DNA from: Betaproteobacteria bacterium
Lineage (GTDB): Bacteria > Pseudomonadota > Gammaproteobacteria > Burkholderiales > Burkholderiaceae_C
DNA length: 64,000 nucleotides
Assembly (NCBI GenBank): GCA_016716535.1
Contig: JADJWD010000004.1
Span: 1 to 64,000 of the forward strand
Reading direction: 5' to 3'
In this document: positions 15,616 to 23,011 of the stretch, one piece after another
Numbering within the stretch: the first letter of the stretch is position 1
How the letters are laid out: every line of letters begins with the position of its first letter
Position numbers and translations under genes: made by a program
Notes under the pieces: generated by a model
Databases searched by the model: none
Told to the model about the DNA's origin: nothing
The model's input: only the letters and a program-made list of their open reading frames with translations

Positions 15616-16481
15616 GCCAACCGGCGGCGGCACTGCCCGCGCCGTACTGGGAAGACGCAGCGGTAACGCTGTACCACGGCGACGCGATGGCCCTGGCGCA
15701 CCTGCTGCCCAAGGCCGACGCGGTGGTGACTGACCCGCCCTACGGCGAAACCTCTCTGGACTGGGACGTGTGGCCCGATGGCTGGCCGGATGTAGCCGCG
15801 CTGGTGGCGCCCCAGGTCTGGTGCTTTGGCAGCATGCGCATGTTCTTGGACAAGGGCCACCAGTTCCGCGCGTGGAAGCTGGCGCAGGACGTGGTTTGGG
15901 AGAAGCACAACGGCAGCAACAACGCGAACGACAGGTTCCGCAGGCTGCATGAGCTGGCGCTGCACTTCTACCGGGGCGAGTGGGGCGCGCTGCACAAGGA
16001 ACCGCAGTTCACCAACGACGCCACGGCACGCACGGTGCGCCGCAAGGCCCAGCCGCAGCACTGGGGCGACATTGGCCCGAGCAGCTATGCCAGCGAGGAC
16101 GGCGGCCCGAAGCTGATGGGCAGCGTGATCTATGCGCGAAGCTGCCACGGCTACGCGGTGAACGAGACACAGAAGCCCGAGGACATCGTGGCCCCGCTGC
16201 TGCAGTACAGCGTGCCGCCCGGTGGGCTGGTGGTGGACTGCTTCGCCGGCAGCGGCACCACGGGCGCCGTGGCGCGCAAGACAGGGCGCCGGGCGATCTT
16301 GATTGAGAAGCGCGAGGCTCAGTGCCGCGCGATTGTGAACCGGCTGTCGCAGGGCGACCTGTTGGCAGCTAACGTTCGAGCTAACGCGCCCGGAGCGGAC
16401 GGACGCCTTGCCCGCGCGCCCGACGATAGACAACCTCGGGCGCGCGGGCAAGGCGGCCGGCCGTGGAGGGTCGCGTGTTGA
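15555..16481 (+). CDS. cassette 12: orphan adenine-specific DNA methyltransferase
   Basis: The open frame of 308 residues has YWEDAAVTLYHGDAM, VVTDPPYGETSLDWD (catalytic DPPY, about residue 60) and, near the C-terminus, VVDCFAGSGTTGAVARKTGRRAILIEKREAQC (SAM-binding motif I). This is the beta-class permuted order typical of phage and orphan N6-adenine methyltransferases. No start codon exists between attC 12 and the conserved region, so translation seems to begin at ATG 15555 inside that attC. There is also no stop before attC 11, so about 35 residues are attC-encoded, ending at TGA 16479-16481. No restriction enzyme lies next to it. Like the Lar gene it opposes the array. Confidence 0.8.
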   Translation: MLEDAQTCEAVGPRVDRSVSCQPAAALPAPYWEDAAVTLYHGDAMALAHLLPKADAVVTDPPYGETSLDWDVWPDGWPDVAALVAPQVWCFGSMRMFLDKGHQFRAWKLAQDVVWEKHNGSNNANDRFRRLHELALHFYRGEWGALHKEPQFTNDATARTVRRKAQPQHWGDIGPSSYASEDGGPKLMGSVIYARSCHGYAVNETQKPEDIVAPLLQYSVPPGGLVVDCFAGSGTTGAVARKTGRRAILIEKREAQCRAIVNRLSQGDLLAANVRANAPGADGRLARAPDDRQPRARGQGGRPWRVAC

Positions 16482-16495
16482 GCGAGGGGTTAGGC
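16367..16495 (-). repeat. attC 11
   Basis: 129 bp. The left core is AGCTAAC instead of GCCTAAC; the right core is GTTAGGC. The arms are GCCTTGCCCGCGCGCCCG / CGGGCGCGCGGGCAAGGC. It is read through by the methyltransferase frame. Confidence 0.9.
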
Positions 16496-16500
16496 CGCAC

Positions 16501-16962
16501 TCAGCGCTCCGCCATCCAGTCGCCGCCTCGACTTGCAAGCTCAAACCATTCGATGTGCGGGTCGTTCTCGTACCGCTTGGTCATGGCTGGCGACATACGC
16601 CACGATTGACCGGGGTACTCTGTTCGAGCGTGGTGCAGCGTCGTCAAGTATCCACGCACGGTCTCGCCTTGATCGACAACGACAGCGACGTACGCGACAC
16701 AACCGAAGGCTCGACACGCGGCTTCGATCTTGTCGTCACTTTTGTGTAGAAGATTGACACCCGCTTCGTCGTTCGCTTCGGCTCGGGAGCGGCACTTGAC
16801 CGAGATGCCCAAGACTTCTTCGCTCGATGGGCGACGCGCGATGAGATCGATCCCGGTGTGGTCCACGTGAGCGCACTCGAAGCCGCGCTTTGAAAGCCAG
16901 TACAGGATGAGCACCTCGCCGAAGTTGCCCGTGATCTTGGAGTGGCGGGAACTCTTCTGCAT
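16501..16962 (-). CDS. cassette 11: possible PD-(D/E)XK nuclease-like protein
   Basis: 153 residues from ATG 16962 (MQKSSRHSKITGNFGEVLIL). The stretch NFGEVLILYWLSKRGFECAHVDHTGIDLIARRPSSEEVLGISVKCRSR fits the PD-(D/E)XK layout: helix Glu, GIDLIA Asp, then SVK as the (E/S)XK strand. Such folds occur in nucleases and HJ-type resolvases. The rest (KIEAACRAFGCVAYVAVVVDQGETVRGYL) continues an alpha/beta domain. The family assignment is from motif reading only. It would act on DNA or RNA if active. Confidence 0.5.
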   Translation of the reverse strand: MQKSSRHSKITGNFGEVLILYWLSKRGFECAHVDHTGIDLIARRPSSEEVLGISVKCRSRAEANDEAGVNLLHKSDDKIEAACRAFGCVAYVAVVVDQGETVRGYLTTLHHARTEYPGQSWRMSPAMTKRYENDPHIEWFELASRGGDWMAER

Positions 16963-16983
16963 GTGGCACGGCGTGTCTGTGCG

Positions 16984-17118
16984 GCCTAACGTTCGAGCTA
17001 ACGCGACCCGTGAGGCATGGCGCCCTGGCGCCGCGCAGGACAATGGAGCCTGCGACTGCCCTGAGCGGCGCCAGGGCGCCATGCCTCGCGGGGTCGCGTG
17101 TTGAGCGAGGGGTTAGGC
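16984..17118 (-). repeat. attC 10
   Basis: 135 bp, GCCTAAC ... GTTAGGC. It belongs to a longer subtype whose apex carries AGGACAATGGAGCCTGCGAC, shared with attC 9 and attC 3. Confidence 0.93.
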
Positions 17119-17172
17119 CTCAACGCCGCGGGCTCCGGGCGACCCGCGGTTCGCGGACCAAGCTCTCTTCTC

Positions 17173-18798
17173 TTAGGGCGCTGAAGTGAGCGACTTGATC
17201 GGAAGAAATCGGAAGCGCGAGTCCGTGGACCCTGACAGGGCCTCCGGTGTTACGTATGGGTTGGTCGTGAGTACTGCGCTGGCTCCCGTCGGACGATGCG
17301 ACAAGACAGTGAGCTTGCCCCAACCAACGCGGACTAACGCCTGCCCGCTGCCGACAGTTGCGGACGCGGTTGAGTCGCTGCAGGCAGAGAAGTTGGTTAC
17401 CTCTGAGTCGGCATTGAGTTGATAGGAGCAGAGGTAGTACTTTGTAGAGATCAGACTCCTGCTGAGCATCGTATCGACGGTAACGTGTAGGTGCGAGTTC
17501 CCGCCCCATTCGGCCACAGTGCCGAGAACTTGCTGCCTCGTTATACCCGTAGCTCCAGGCGCCACGGTCGGATGAATGTGTCCATAGTAGACCCGGACCG
17601 CCCGGCCGCCACAGTTTGGGTACTCAACAAGAAGTGCGTTTGTGAGTCCTGTCGTGTCAGTGGCGATGCTGTCGATGACGGTGCCATTGTCGCAAAGCGA
17701 CAAGACTGGTCTCGCGGAGCTATCTGCAGCGACTGTAGACCGGCCTCCATTCGTCAGGGCTAGGTCGGATCCGATATGGTTCTTGTTTTGGCCGTCCTCT
17801 GGATCTGACCAGTACCAACGCTTCGCGAAGTTGTCAATCGGAGCCGATGTCGGAGACAGTGCAGTACTGGTGAGTGTGGCGCTAGTCCGTTCGGCCGCTG
17901 TCCGTCCGATGGGGACCGCAGGCCACTGCTGATCTTGGGTAGTGGAGACGTCGAGTCGCCGGACGTTGTGGACGTGGCCTGTATACCAACCGTAGCCGTA
18001 GACAGCAACGCCGACGACTGGCTCATTCGCTGTGTCGGGCACGGGAAAAGTAAAGCTCGCGAGTTGTGTTACCGGCGCAGCGAGATCCGACGTGGTGGCG
18101 GTGTACGAGATGGTCTTGGCGAGCTTATCGAACACAAGCGTCGAGGTGATCTCGCGGTTGTACAAGTTGGATGAGGCAATTGTGCTGACTGCAGCTTGAC
18201 ACGCAGAACTCAGGAAGAAGCGCACCACCACCTTGTCATATCCGTTCGCTTGGCTGCAGTAGTCGGGAGCGTACGCGCTCCTGAGCCAACGGAATGAAAC
18301 AAGAGCGCCGCTCTGCAGCTTGAAGTCTACCGAGGGGAAGAAATAGTTTGGCCAAGTCGCGCTCGGTGTCATTGAGTGCGTTAACTTTACCGTCGTCTTC
18401 TGCGATGGCCAGAATGGCGTCGATTCAACTCGCGCATAGGTATCGGTCGCGTTCTCCTGTAGTGAGATCAGTCCCGAGGAATGGACGACATCACTGCCGA
18501 ACGGGAGTAGGAAGGGCCCGGTTCCGCGGACTATGGGCACCAATGGTGTTGCGGCAAACGCGTCGCTGTAGATGAGCGCGTGTTCGGCAGGTGCGGACGG
18601 CGGCGATGGCGCGGGCGGCGGCGGTGCGGGCGGGGGAGGCGGCGGCGCAGGACTTGGCGCAGGCGCGGGTGCCGGACTTGGCTCGGAACCCCCGCCGCCG
18701 CCGCAAGCAGCGAGCGCGAGTACCGACAGGACGAGTGCGGATATCCGCGTCAGCTGGTGACTGCGATGCACGCTGGTGCTCCCTACGGGCTTGGGCAC
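17173..18798 (-). CDS. cassette 10: lipoprotein with M23 peptidase-like domain
   Basis: 541 residues. The signal peptide ends in the lipobox LALAACG (Cys about residue 33), followed by a Gly then Pro/Ala-rich linker (residues 34-72). A long beta-rich region has no recognised domain. The C-terminal part has KNHIGSDLAL, VYYGHIHPTV, GITRQQVLGTVAEWG and SHLHVTVD, the H-x3-D and HxH signature of LytM/M23 metallo-endopeptidases. It is probably an envelope-anchored murein or peptide hydrolase. It is unusually large for an integron cassette and shares it with a second lipoprotein gene. Confidence 0.65.
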   Translation of the reverse strand: MPKPVGSTSVHRSHQLTRISALVLSVLALAACGGGGGSEPSPAPAPAPSPAPPPPPPAPPPPAPSPPSAPAEHALIYSDAFAATPLVPIVRGTGPFLLPFGSDVVHSSGLISLQENATDTYARVESTPFWPSQKTTVKLTHSMTPSATWPNYFFPSVDFKLQSGALVSFRWLRSAYAPDYCSQANGYDKVVVRFFLSSACQAAVSTIASSNLYNREITSTLVFDKLAKTISYTATTSDLAAPVTQLASFTFPVPDTANEPVVGVAVYGYGWYTGHVHNVRRLDVSTTQDQQWPAVPIGRTAAERTSATLTSTALSPTSAPIDNFAKRWYWSDPEDGQNKNHIGSDLALTNGGRSTVAADSSARPVLSLCDNGTVIDSIATDTTGLTNALLVEYPNCGGRAVRVYYGHIHPTVAPGATGITRQQVLGTVAEWGGNSHLHVTVDTMLSRSLISTKYYLCSYQLNADSEVTNFSACSDSTASATVGSGQALVRVGWGKLTVLSHRPTGASAVLTTNPYVTPEALSGSTDSRFRFLPIKSLTSAP

Positions 18799-18903
18799 GA
18801 CAGGGTACCGTGAACTCCACGGATCTGCGTGCTGAGACCCTCAACTTGGGGTGCGGCCAAGAACGGCGACGAGGCAGAGGCCTCCGCGCCGCATCACGAA
18901 CCG

Positions 18904-19257
18904 CTACTTGACGCAGTTGTGTTGGAAGCCGACGCTCGCGCCGAAAAGAAGCGTACGATGGCTCTGGTACTGTGCGATGCGGCCGTACTTCTTGCAGAGA
19001 ATGCCAGCCGCCTCGGCGGCCACCTGTCGGCTAGGAACCCCAGACGTACGGACGTTGTTCCCGCCTTCGGTATCTTGATGAACACGCCACGTATATCCCC
19101 CATGCTCAAAGGTTGGGAGCTTGGCCTCGTCGGAGGAAGCTGCTGTGGTGGTGCCCTGAGCACCTGTACCAGAGGATGGCGAGGTGGTTTGACATCCGAC
19201 GACGCCGCCTGCGATGACAAGCGACAGCGCAGAGCGGGCAAAAACTTGGAAATTCAT
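18904..19257 (-). CDS. cassette 10: small lipoprotein
   Basis: 117 residues from ATG 19257, preceded by AAGAGGGAG as a ribosome site. The signal MNFQVFARSALSLVIAGGVVGC ends in a lipobox at Cys 22, followed by a Ser/Thr-rich linker. The mature part is TFEHGGYTWRVHQDTEG, then RQVAAEAAGILCKKYGR and GASVGFQHNCVK. No family was recognised. It lies 105 bp upstream of the M23-like lipoprotein gene in the same cassette, so co-expression is likely. Confidence 0.65.
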   Translation of the reverse strand: MNFQVFARSALSLVIAGGVVGCQTTSPSSGTGAQGTTTAASSDEAKLPTFEHGGYTWRVHQDTEGGNNVRTSGVPSRQVAAEAAGILCKKYGRIAQYQSHRTLLFGASVGFQHNCVK

Positions 19258-19490
19258 GGCGAGTCACTCCCTCTTGGAAGAAAAGTTCGGCGTCCGACGA
19301 AGACTGGTCGGGCGTGTTGAAGCTTGATCGCGTCCGCGAATCTGCGGGATCAGTGTAAGTGCGCATTGAGCGAACGGTCGGCGTGAACTACTTCGCGCAG
19401 CACACAACCTCGGCCCAGTGCCAAAGTGCCGCACCACGTGGCCCAACAGTCCCGGATGCTCGTGGAAGGCAAAGGGCGTCTGATCTTGAG

Positions 19491-19625
19491 GCCTAACGTT
19501 CGAGCTGAGGCGCCCCGCGAGGCAGGACGCCTTTGGCCGGCAGCCGACAATGGAGCCTGCGACTGCCGGCTGCCGGCCAAAGGTGGCCTGCCTCGTGGGG
19601 TCGCCTCTCGAGCGAGGGGTTAGGC
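19491..19625 (-). repeat. attC 9
   Basis: 135 bp, GCCTAAC ... GTTAGGC. It has the long-apex subtype with GACAATGGAGCCTGCGAC. It lies directly upstream of the vapBC control region. Confidence 0.93.
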
Positions 19626-19648
19626 ATCAGCCCGCCGCGGCTCCGAGG

Positions 19649-19680
19649 TAGAATGTGTAGCGTCAACTACCATGCTACAC
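19649..19680 (+). promoter_or_regulatory. vapBC control region with operator inverted repeat
   Basis: A TAGAAT -10-like element at 19649-19654 is followed at once by GTGTAGC (19655-19661), 12 nt, and the exact complement GCTACAC (19674-19680), two bases before the vapB ATG. This looks like a VapBC autoregulatory operator over the transcription start. A -35 element is not obvious. Confidence 0.6.
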
Positions 19681-19682
19681 CG

Positions 19683-19877
19683 ATGCGTACGAACATTGTC
19701 ATCGACGACAAGCTGATGAAGGATGCTCTTCGCGTGACGGGCGCCAAGACGAAGCGCGAGGCCGTCGAGCTTGGCCTTCAGACCCTTGTCCGGCTGAATC
19801 GGCAAGCCCAAGCGCGACAGTACAAGGGCAAGCTCAAGTGGGAGGGTGATCTCGATGACATGAGGACAGACAAGTGA
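19683..19877 (+). CDS. vapB: cassette 9: VapB-type antitoxin
   Basis: 64 residues: MRTNIVIDDKLMKDALRVTGAKTKREAVELGLQTLVRL, the ribbon-helix-helix DNA-binding core of type II VapB (VapBI) antitoxins, then a basic KGKLKWEGDLDDM tail that would wrap the toxin. ATG 19683 was chosen because it directly follows the operator and begins the conserved RTNIVID motif. Its stop overlaps the vapC GTG start (GTGA). It is encoded against the array direction. Confidence 0.9.
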   Translation: MRTNIVIDDKLMKDALRVTGAKTKREAVELGLQTLVRLNRQAQARQYKGKLKWEGDLDDMRTDK

Positions 19878-20275
19878 TCCTCGTGGACTCGAGCGTTTGG
19901 ATCGACTTCTTCCGCGGGACGCCGACGGCAGCCTCAGAGAAGTTGGATCGAATCCTGGACGTCGAACGGCTCTATGTTGGCGACCTGATCGTTACCGAGG
20001 TCCTGCAGGGGTTCAAGGACGACAGCGACTTCAAGGCGGCCAAGACGACGTTGGAGTCGTTCACGATGGTGCAGATCGGTGGCGAAGACATCGCCGTCCA
20101 AGCTGCGCAGAACTTCCGCTTTCTCAGGGCGCGCGGACTGACAGTGCGCAAGACGATCGACACTCTGATCGCCACACGGTGCATCCGGAACGGACTCCGG
20201 CTGCTGCACTCAGACCGGGACTTCGATCACTTCGCGGCGCACCTAGGGCTGCAGACGGTGCCATCTGATGCCTAA
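19874..20275 (+). CDS. vapC: cassette 9: VapC-type PIN ribonuclease toxin
   Basis: 133 residues from GTG 19874: MILVDSSVWIDFFRG (first acidic PIN residue), VGDLIVTEVLQGF (Glu), RKTIDTLIATRCIRNGLRLLHSDRDFDHFAAHLGL (Asp residues). All four PIN-domain acidic positions are visible, so it should be an active Mg-dependent endoribonuclease. It ends PSDA with the TAA drawn from the GCCTAAC core of attC 8. Confidence 0.92.
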   Translation: MILVDSSVWIDFFRGTPTAASEKLDRILDVERLYVGDLIVTEVLQGFKDDSDFKAAKTTLESFTMVQIGGEDIAVQAAQNFRFLRARGLTVRKTIDTLIATRCIRNGLRLLHSDRDFDHFAAHLGLQTVPSDA

Positions 20276-20398
20276 CGTTCGAGCTGAGGCGACCCCGACG
20301 GCGTTGCGCCTGGGCCGCGGAACCGATGATAGGCCTTGGCGGTTCCGCGGCCCAGGCGCCACGCCGTTGGGGGTCGCCTCTCGAGCGAGGGGTTAGGC
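20270..20398 (-). repeat. attC 8
   Basis: 129 bp, GCCTAAC ... GTTAGGC. Nearly identical to attC 2 but with paired changes in the stem (CCTGGG/CCCAGG here, CTTGGG/CCCAAG there). Confidence 0.93.
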
Positions 20399-20965
20399 GG
20401 CACTCTTGCGGGACCGTGGCTTGTAGCGTGGGCTTCTCATGCCCAGAGGCAGGTAGAAGCTATTGACGACCAGGACCGGGATGCCCCGGAAGGCGATGTC
20501 GAGGAGGCGAGAACCGTCGTCATGCCTGCTGAATGAGTTGGTCGTGTGCGCCAAGCCCTTGTTCGCAAGGTAGATGACGTAGGCAAGAGCTGCCTCCGCT
20601 TCGTCCCCCGGCCCAGGGTACGCCTTGATTGCCTTCGCGATCGTGAGTCGCTGCAGCGGAGGAAAGTCTTCAATCACTGAGTCATCTGCTTGGCGAGTGC
20701 CAGTCCGTTCGCGAAGTTGGGTCTTTCCGTTCCCCTTCAGTCCCAGGAACTCCAGGAGGGCGCGCGAATGAATGATGGCGGCCTCGATGGCGCCGTTTGT
20801 GAAGGCCGTCGCCTTCCCCTCTATGACCTGCTTGCCGTCGAAGTGAATCGAGATTGCCGGCGTCCGGTCCCAACTGCGGGCATGGCGCAGTGCAAGCTCC
20901 CCGATGGCGACAGCGCGCATCCTGTACCGGATCAACGCCAGGGCTGCGCCACTGGGGGTGTTCAT
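20393..20965 (-). CDS. cassette 8: hypothetical protein
   Basis: 190 residues from ATG 20965 (MNTPSGAALALIRYRMRAVAIGE). Visible blocks are DRTPAISIHFDGKQVIEGKATAFTNGAIEAAIIHSRALLEFLGL, VIEDFPPLQRLTIAKAIKAYP, and ALAYVIYLANKGLAHTTNSF. It is soluble and mostly helical, with no known domain recognised. HSRALLEFLG and ANKGLAH resemble helical HEPN-like or abortive-type proteins only loosely. It ends KSAA with TAA from attC. Confidence 0.6.
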   Translation of the reverse strand: MNTPSGAALALIRYRMRAVAIGELALRHARSWDRTPAISIHFDGKQVIEGKATAFTNGAIEAAIIHSRALLEFLGLKGNGKTQLRERTGTRQADDSVIEDFPPLQRLTIAKAIKAYPGPGDEAEAALAYVIYLANKGLAHTTNSFSRHDDGSRLLDIAFRGIPVLVVNSFYLPLGMRSPRYKPRSRKSAA

Positions 20966-20970
20966 GTGCC

Positions 20971-21099
20971 GCCTAACGTTCGAGCTAACGCGACCGACGG
21001 GGCATGCCGCCCTGGCCGCAGCGGCCATGATAGACAAGCTGGCCGCTGCGGCCAGGGCGGCATGCCTCGGCGGGTCGCGCGTTGAGCGAGGGGTTAGGC
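20971..21099 (-). repeat. attC 7
   Basis: 129 bp, GCCTAAC ... GTTAGGC. The arms are CCCTGGCCGCAGCGGCC / GGCCGCTGCGGCCAGGG. Confidence 0.93.
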
Positions 21100-21100
21100 G

Positions 21101-21634
21101 TCATCGCGCTGAGCCGGTTTGGCGCTTCGTTCCGACATGATGTGGACCTTTGCCGTACTTGCTGCGGAAGTATGAGGAGCCGCCGAACCGCATTGACCAG
21201 GCACCATCAGCGGCGACTTCGAGGCGGCCAACTCCGCCGCGCTGCACAAAGTGGTGGAGCGTGTTCAGTTCCGGTTGGTAGAACTCATCCACGCCGGCGC
21301 CGCCAATGTAGTAGAGGGTGAAGAGCGGACTTGCATGCGTACCGTCTGGCAGCTGCACTTCGCTGAAGGAGTAGGCGACGCACTGCCATAGAAGGTCTCG
21401 TACCTTCACGTCGTGCTTCTTCTTGTCTTCTGGATTGAAGAGCTTCACTTCAATGATGACTACTCCGTCGTCAAAGCCCCTCTCGACAAGGTGAGCGCGC
21501 GGGCGGACTGCGAGGTCGTAGCGCACTCGCTCTCCGCGGTGTTTGTGGGAGCCACTCCAGCCTTCGTGAACATGGAAGTCCGACTCCAGGGCGGCGCGAA
21601 GCTTTGCGCGGGTTGGAGCTTCGATGTCGCTCAT
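21101..21634 (-). CDS. cassette 7: possible restriction-endonuclease-like (PD-(D/E)XK) protein
   Basis: 177 residues from ATG 21634 (MSDIEAPTRAKLRAALESDFHVHEGW). The order Glu helix, RVRYDLAVRPR (Asp), GVVIIEVKLF (ExK strand) and DLLWQCVAYSF (Gln helix) is the PD-(D/E)XK layout seen in nuclease-like proteins of unknown function. The tail is basic (RSKYGKGPHHVGTKRQTG). It was assigned by motif only. A nuclease in a mobile cassette could be a defence or competition factor, but no partner methylase lies in the cassette. Confidence 0.5.
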   Translation of the reverse strand: MSDIEAPTRAKLRAALESDFHVHEGWSGSHKHRGERVRYDLAVRPRAHLVERGFDDGVVIIEVKLFNPEDKKKHDVKVRDLLWQCVAYSFSEVQLPDGTHASPLFTLYYIGGAGVDEFYQPELNTLHHFVQRGGVGRLEVAADGAWSMRFGGSSYFRSKYGKGPHHVGTKRQTGSAR

Positions 21635-21641
21635 GAATGAC

Positions 21642-21770
21642 GCCTAACGTTCGAGCTAAGGCGACCCTAGCGGTATGACGCCTGGGCCGCGTGGCCGATG
21701 ATAGAGAACACGGCCACGCGGCCCAGGCGGCATGCCGCTTGGGGTCGCCGACTTGAGCGAGGGGTTAGGC
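21642..21770 (-). repeat. attC 6
   Basis: 129 bp, GCCTAAC ... GTTAGGC. The arms are GCCTGGGCCGCGTGGCCG / CGGCCACGCGGCCCAGGC. Near the right core it reads GCCGACTTGAGC instead of the usual GCCTCTCGAGC or GCGTGTTGAGC. Confidence 0.93.
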
Positions 21771-22289
21771 ATCGCGGACGGCTGCGTACATGACGCTATC
21801 TATTAGCTGGCCATCCTTCAGCACGCTCTTGCGAAGCGTGCCCTCCCTGACAAAACCGACCTTCTCTAGGACGCGCATAGATGGCGGATTCCAAGCAAAG
21901 ACCGGTGCCTCAAGTCTCTTGAACCGACTTCCGGAGAATGCATGGTTCTTCAGGGCGCGTGCTGCCTGCGTTGCCACTCCACGGCCCCAGTGTGGTTGGC
22001 CCAGCCAATAGCCAAACTGCCCCGTGTGGAAGTCATTGCCATCTCGCGCGATCACGCCGACTCCACCAATGGCTTCGCCCTCAAAGTCTATTGCGAGGAA
22101 TATGCTCGACCCGGGATCGTTCGCGATTCCCACCCACTTCACAGCATCTTCGTGTGTGTACGGGTGAGGAAACATGTCCGTCAGGTTGCGCCAGACAAGC
22201 TTGTTGTTCCCATACCGGACAAGCGAGTCGTGGTCGCGGAACCCCCACGAGCGAAGGTGGATCTGAGGGTTCTCAGTTGCGACGATCAT
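21765..22289 (-). CDS. cassette 6: RimJ/RimL-type GNAT acetyltransferase
   Basis: 174 residues from ATG 22289. HLRSWGFRDHDSLVRYGNNKLVWRNLTDMFPHPYTHEDAVKWV is the RimJ/RimL N-terminal signature. It is followed by GGVGVIARDGNDFHTGQFGYWLGQPHWGRGVATQAARALKNHAF (CoA-binding loop) and WNPPSMRVLEKVGFVREGTLRKSV. The family N-acetylates protein N-termini or small amines; the substrate is unknown here. The stop TAA comes from attC. Confidence 0.9.
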   Translation of the reverse strand: MIVATENPQIHLRSWGFRDHDSLVRYGNNKLVWRNLTDMFPHPYTHEDAVKWVGIANDPGSSIFLAIDFEGEAIGGVGVIARDGNDFHTGQFGYWLGQPHWGRGVATQAARALKNHAFSGSRFKRLEAPVFAWNPPSMRVLEKVGFVREGTLRKSVLKDGQLIDSVMYAAVRDA

Positions 22290-22309
22290 CGAAGAAAGTT
22301 GTTTGCGAT

Positions 22310-22438
22310 GCCTAACGTTCGAGCGAACGCGACCCCGGCGGTGGGCTGCCTGGCCCGCGAGGCCGATGATAGGCACACACGGCTTCGCGGGCCAGGTGGC
22401 CCGCCGCTGGGGGTCGCGTGTTGAGCGAGGGGTTAGGC
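22310..22438 (-). repeat. attC 5
   Basis: 129 bp, GCCTAAC ... GTTAGGC. The left spacer is GTTCGAGCGAACGCG, a variant of GTTCGAGCTAACGCG. Confidence 0.93.
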
Positions 22439-22879
22439 TGCACTGCGACAGCTTCCTCGAAAGTGAGATCTCAGGCGCCGCACCAGCGCGGCGCTTTGCT
22501 CGTTGTACTTGCCGGCGAACGTGTCGATGGGAGTCGGGCCAATTCCAGTGACGCCGAGGCGCTTCAAGACCGGAGCGAAGGAGTCGATCATCGGACCGCC
22601 GAGGTGACGGCCGCGGTACTCCTCGGCGATCCACCAAGCTGCGACGGTTGCCTCAGGCGGGCCTCCTGCGTGTAGGAGACCAATGACCGAGCTTGGAGCA
22701 TTGCTGGTTTCCTCGACGAGTAGCGAAGCATAGAGGAGGTGCCGCGGGCTTCCGCTTCGCCAGGCGGTGATGGCGCCGTTGTCGTACTTGTGCTCTGGCC
22801 GCACTACCAAGTCTTCGAGAGCCTGAAGGTGTGGGTCCGATAGCTCGGAGATTGGAACTACGCGGACAGAGGCTGTCAT
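22433..22879 (-). CDS. cassette 5: GNAT-like acetyltransferase
   Basis: 148 residues from ATG 22879 (MTASVRVVPISELSDPHLQALEDLVV). GNAT-like features are HLLYASLLVEETSNAPSSVIGLLHAGGPPEATVAAWWIAEEYRGRHLGGPMIDSFAPVLKRLG, where YRGRHLGGPMID is the acetyl-CoA loop, and NEQSAALVRRLRSHFRG near the end. It is shorter and more divergent than cassette 6. The stop TAA is from attC (RSAA end). Confidence 0.7.
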   Translation of the reverse strand: MTASVRVVPISELSDPHLQALEDLVVRPEHKYDNGAITAWRSGSPRHLLYASLLVEETSNAPSSVIGLLHAGGPPEATVAAWWIAEEYRGRHLGGPMIDSFAPVLKRLGVTGIGPTPIDTFAGKYNEQSAALVRRLRSHFRGSCRSAA

Positions 22880-22885
22880 CGTGCG

Positions 22886-23011
22886 GCCTAACGTTCGAGC
22901 TGAGGCGCCCGGAGCGGCTGGCTGCCTTGCCCGACGGGCCTACACTGACTTCCGGCCTGTCGGGCAAGGCAGCCAGCCGTGGAGGGTCGCCTCTCGAGCG
23001 AGGGGTTAGGC
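22886..23011 (-). repeat. attC 4
   Basis: 126 bp, GCCTAAC ... GTTAGGC. The arms are GCCTTGCCCGACGGGCC / GGCCTGTCGGGCAAGGC. Same TACACTGACTTCC loop type as attC 17. Confidence 0.93.
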
